Shown here: piece after piece, positions 62,749 to 64,000 of the stretch
Position numbering within the stretch: position 1 is the stretch's first letter
How the letters are laid out: every line of letters starts with the position of its first letter
From: Tolypothrix sp. FACHB-123
GTDB lineage: Bacteria; Cyanobacteriota; Cyanobacteriia; Cyanobacteriales; Nostocaceae
Assembly: GCF_014697075.1 (NCBI RefSeq)
Contig: NZ_JACJRE010000003.1
Location: 1-64,000 of the forward strand
Length of the DNA stretch: 64,000 nucleotides
Direction of reading: 5' to 3'
Position numbers and translations under genes: made by a program
Notes under the pieces: generated by a model
Seen by the model: only the letters and a program-made list of their open reading frames with translations
Database searches by the model: none
What the model was told of the DNA's origin: nothing

Positions 62749-63185
62749 AAATTGAGTTCCCCAATAAATATTTGTAGAGCAATTAATCGCTACATCATTG
62801 CTAACTACAGTTTCCGAAAACTCTCCCAACTCCACCAGTAAAGATAAAGGCGTTAAGGTGCTAACTTAAGCTCCAAGTTAGGGGATTTGCAACTAAAAAA
62901 ATATACTATCGCTTTGTTGGCAGGGGGGCAGGGTAAAGGGTGCAGGGGGGAGGTGGAAAATATTATCTCTCTTAAATTGGATAATTGATTTTCTGGAAAT
63001 TCTTTAAGAAATGTTGAGATAAAGGCAGAGGTTGGTTCGACTGCGCTCACCAACCCGTGTCAAAGATTGGGAATTGAGATTTTCGGTGTAATTGCGGTTC
63101 TCTATTTTCTAAATTACGTGAAAAGCTGGGAGCGATCGCATAAATATTTTTCCAGGCGTGCAACTATTAAAAGGCTGACTCATCG
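62749..63185. other. Intergenic region upstream of ndhK
   Basis: Between divergent ndhK and the partial gene at the window end. It has a G-rich run near 62922-62952 (GGGGGGCAGGG, GCAGGGGGGAGG) and one HIP1-like site near 63133. No ndhC lies here. Confidence 0.55.
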
Positions 63186-64000
63186 ATGTCTTCATCCGCA
63201 AATTCACCGTCAGGATACTCATTCCGTCAAGGTACTGTTGCAGAACTCCAAGCGCACAACTCTAAATACTCTAAATGGGTAATTATTTTAATATCTATCT
63301 TGGAGATAGTTGTCAGTATCAGAACAGTTTTAGAGGCTTTTGTCAAGCGATTAGAAATAAATCATAAAGCATATTTATTTGAATATGGCAAACCACCAAA
63401 TCACTTTTTTGATTGGCAAATACTTTCTTCAGCCATCAAACCAAGTGATTTTCTTGTGTTTTTATCTATGGGCAGTGCCGTTGCCTTTGTATTTGCTATA
63501 TACAAACTTTCCGAATATTTAATGGCGCGCAGCTATACCAAGGATAAAGTATGGTTTGTTGAATATGAAAAGCAAATTGTTGGTTGGGCATTCATTGTAG
63601 TTAAAACTAACTATAATATCCTATCTAACATTTATATTCAGCCGAAACATCGCAGCCAAGGTGTTGGTTCACAATTACTCTGGCATTGTCTAGAAAATCT
63701 GAGTTTACCTGTATATCTAATTTATATTCCTTATCTCAAATCCTTTTATGAACGATTTGGGTTTGTCGCTCTCCCCAATGACGAAAAGCCTAGAGAATTC
63801 CGGTTTTCTCCACTCCCAGCGATGGTATTATTGCAACCACCAATTCCCATCAGCGAACAGCAATCTACAAATTTACCTTTACCACCAGGGGTTTTAATTC
63901 GTCCTTGCCAAAATTTTCAAGAACAATGGCAAATTTATCAAACATTTTGGCAGCGACAAAGATTTAGAAAGTCTCTCATTTATATTGCCACAATAATTGC
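63186..64000 (+). CDS. GNAT-like acetyltransferase with N-terminal membrane segments (partial, 3' end outside)
   Basis: An open frame starts at ATG 63186 (MSSSANSPSGYSF) and runs off the end of the window after 271 codons. Two hydrophobic segments occur near residues 32-46 (WVIILISILEIVVSI) and 95-115 (FLVFLSMGSAVAFVFAIYKL). Then comes a GNAT domain with QPKHRSQGVGSQLLWHCLEN (Q/R-x-x-G-x-G loop) and PYLKSFYERFGF. A further domain begins with VLIRPCQNFQEQW and may be a second GNAT module. The full length is unknown. The membrane segments before a GNAT fold are unusual. Confidence 0.75.
   Translation, partial: MSSSANSPSGYSFRQGTVAELQAHNSKYSKWVIILISILEIVVSIRTVLEAFVKRLEINHKAYLFEYGKPPNHFFDWQILSSAIKPSDFLVFLSMGSAVAFVFAIYKLSEYLMARSYTKDKVWFVEYEKQIVGWAFIVVKTNYNILSNIYIQPKHRSQGVGSQLLWHCLENLSLPVYLIYIPYLKSFYERFGFVALPNDEKPREFRFSPLPAMVLLQPPIPISEQQSTNLPLPPGVLIRPCQNFQEQWQIYQTFWQRQRFRKSLIYIATII

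Overview
The window looks like chromosomal DNA of a filamentous, probably heterocyst-forming cyanobacterium of the Nostocales. The HIP1 octamer (GCGATCGC) recurs throughout. Heptameric tandem repeats (units such as GTTGTCA, TTGACTA, CAATGCC, CAATGAC) sit in many intergenic gaps. Gene content is cyanobacterial: nblA, the carboxysome shell gene ccmP, NDH-1 subunit ndhK, a glycine-rich RRM protein, DevBCA-type exporter genes, a group 2 sigma factor and a plastoquinone-type ubiA. I saw no tRNA, rRNA, CRISPR array or complete transposase.

Layout. 0.1-8.4 kb: an N-terminally broken Rieske (pheophorbide a oxygenase-like) gene, a DUF1648 membrane protein, an unknown protein, a thioredoxin-like lumenal protein, murT and gatD (split by an antisense gene), then a periodic repeat array and an HtrA/Hho-type protease. 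8.6-11.7 kb: dnaA, a cluster of DnaA boxes (candidate origin), an RRM protein, and an IF-3 gene whose start appears to be ATC. 12-22 kb: WD40 protein, aroE, ppk1, alpha/beta hydrolase, an EF-hand-like lipoprotein, ccmP with a pentapeptide-repeat gene, an aspartyl protease and a Gfo/Idh/MocA oxidoreductase. 22.7-30 kb: a lipoxygenase-like protein beside a DUF2235 hydrolase, a trypsin-like protease and a multicopper oxidase. 30.3-34.4 kb: devB-devC-devA with a divergent TetR gene and a likely operator. 34.5-44 kb: sigma factor, HerA-like ATPase, GST, fasciclin protein, NTF2-like protein and a hybrid histidine kinase. 44.4-53 kb: moaE, Ser/Thr kinase, nblA, PP2C phosphatase, ABC1 kinase, a coiled-coil protein and an ABC-F ATPase. 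53.6-64 kb: EVE protein, ppx divergent from ubiA, a SLOG protein, a VOC-methyltransferase-Coq4 operon, a 21-bp tandem array, a GNAT gene abutting ndhK, and a GNAT-like gene running off the window end.

Functional links. murT and gatD together amidate lipid II. ppk1 and ppx make and degrade polyphosphate. DevBCA with TetR looks like a self-contained regulated exporter. The lipoxygenase and neighbouring hydrolase could form a lipid-peroxidation pair (inference). The VOC, methyltransferase and Coq4-like genes are tightly spaced and probably cotranscribed, but their substrate is unknown.

Most genes are ordinary housekeeping or accessory genes. The least explained items are the two arrays with a period near 21 bp, the lipoxygenase/DUF2235 pair, the VOC-methyltransferase-Coq4 operon, the ATC start of IF-3, and mobile repeats that supply start or stop codons to adjacent genes. 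All family assignments come from reading motifs, with no database search.
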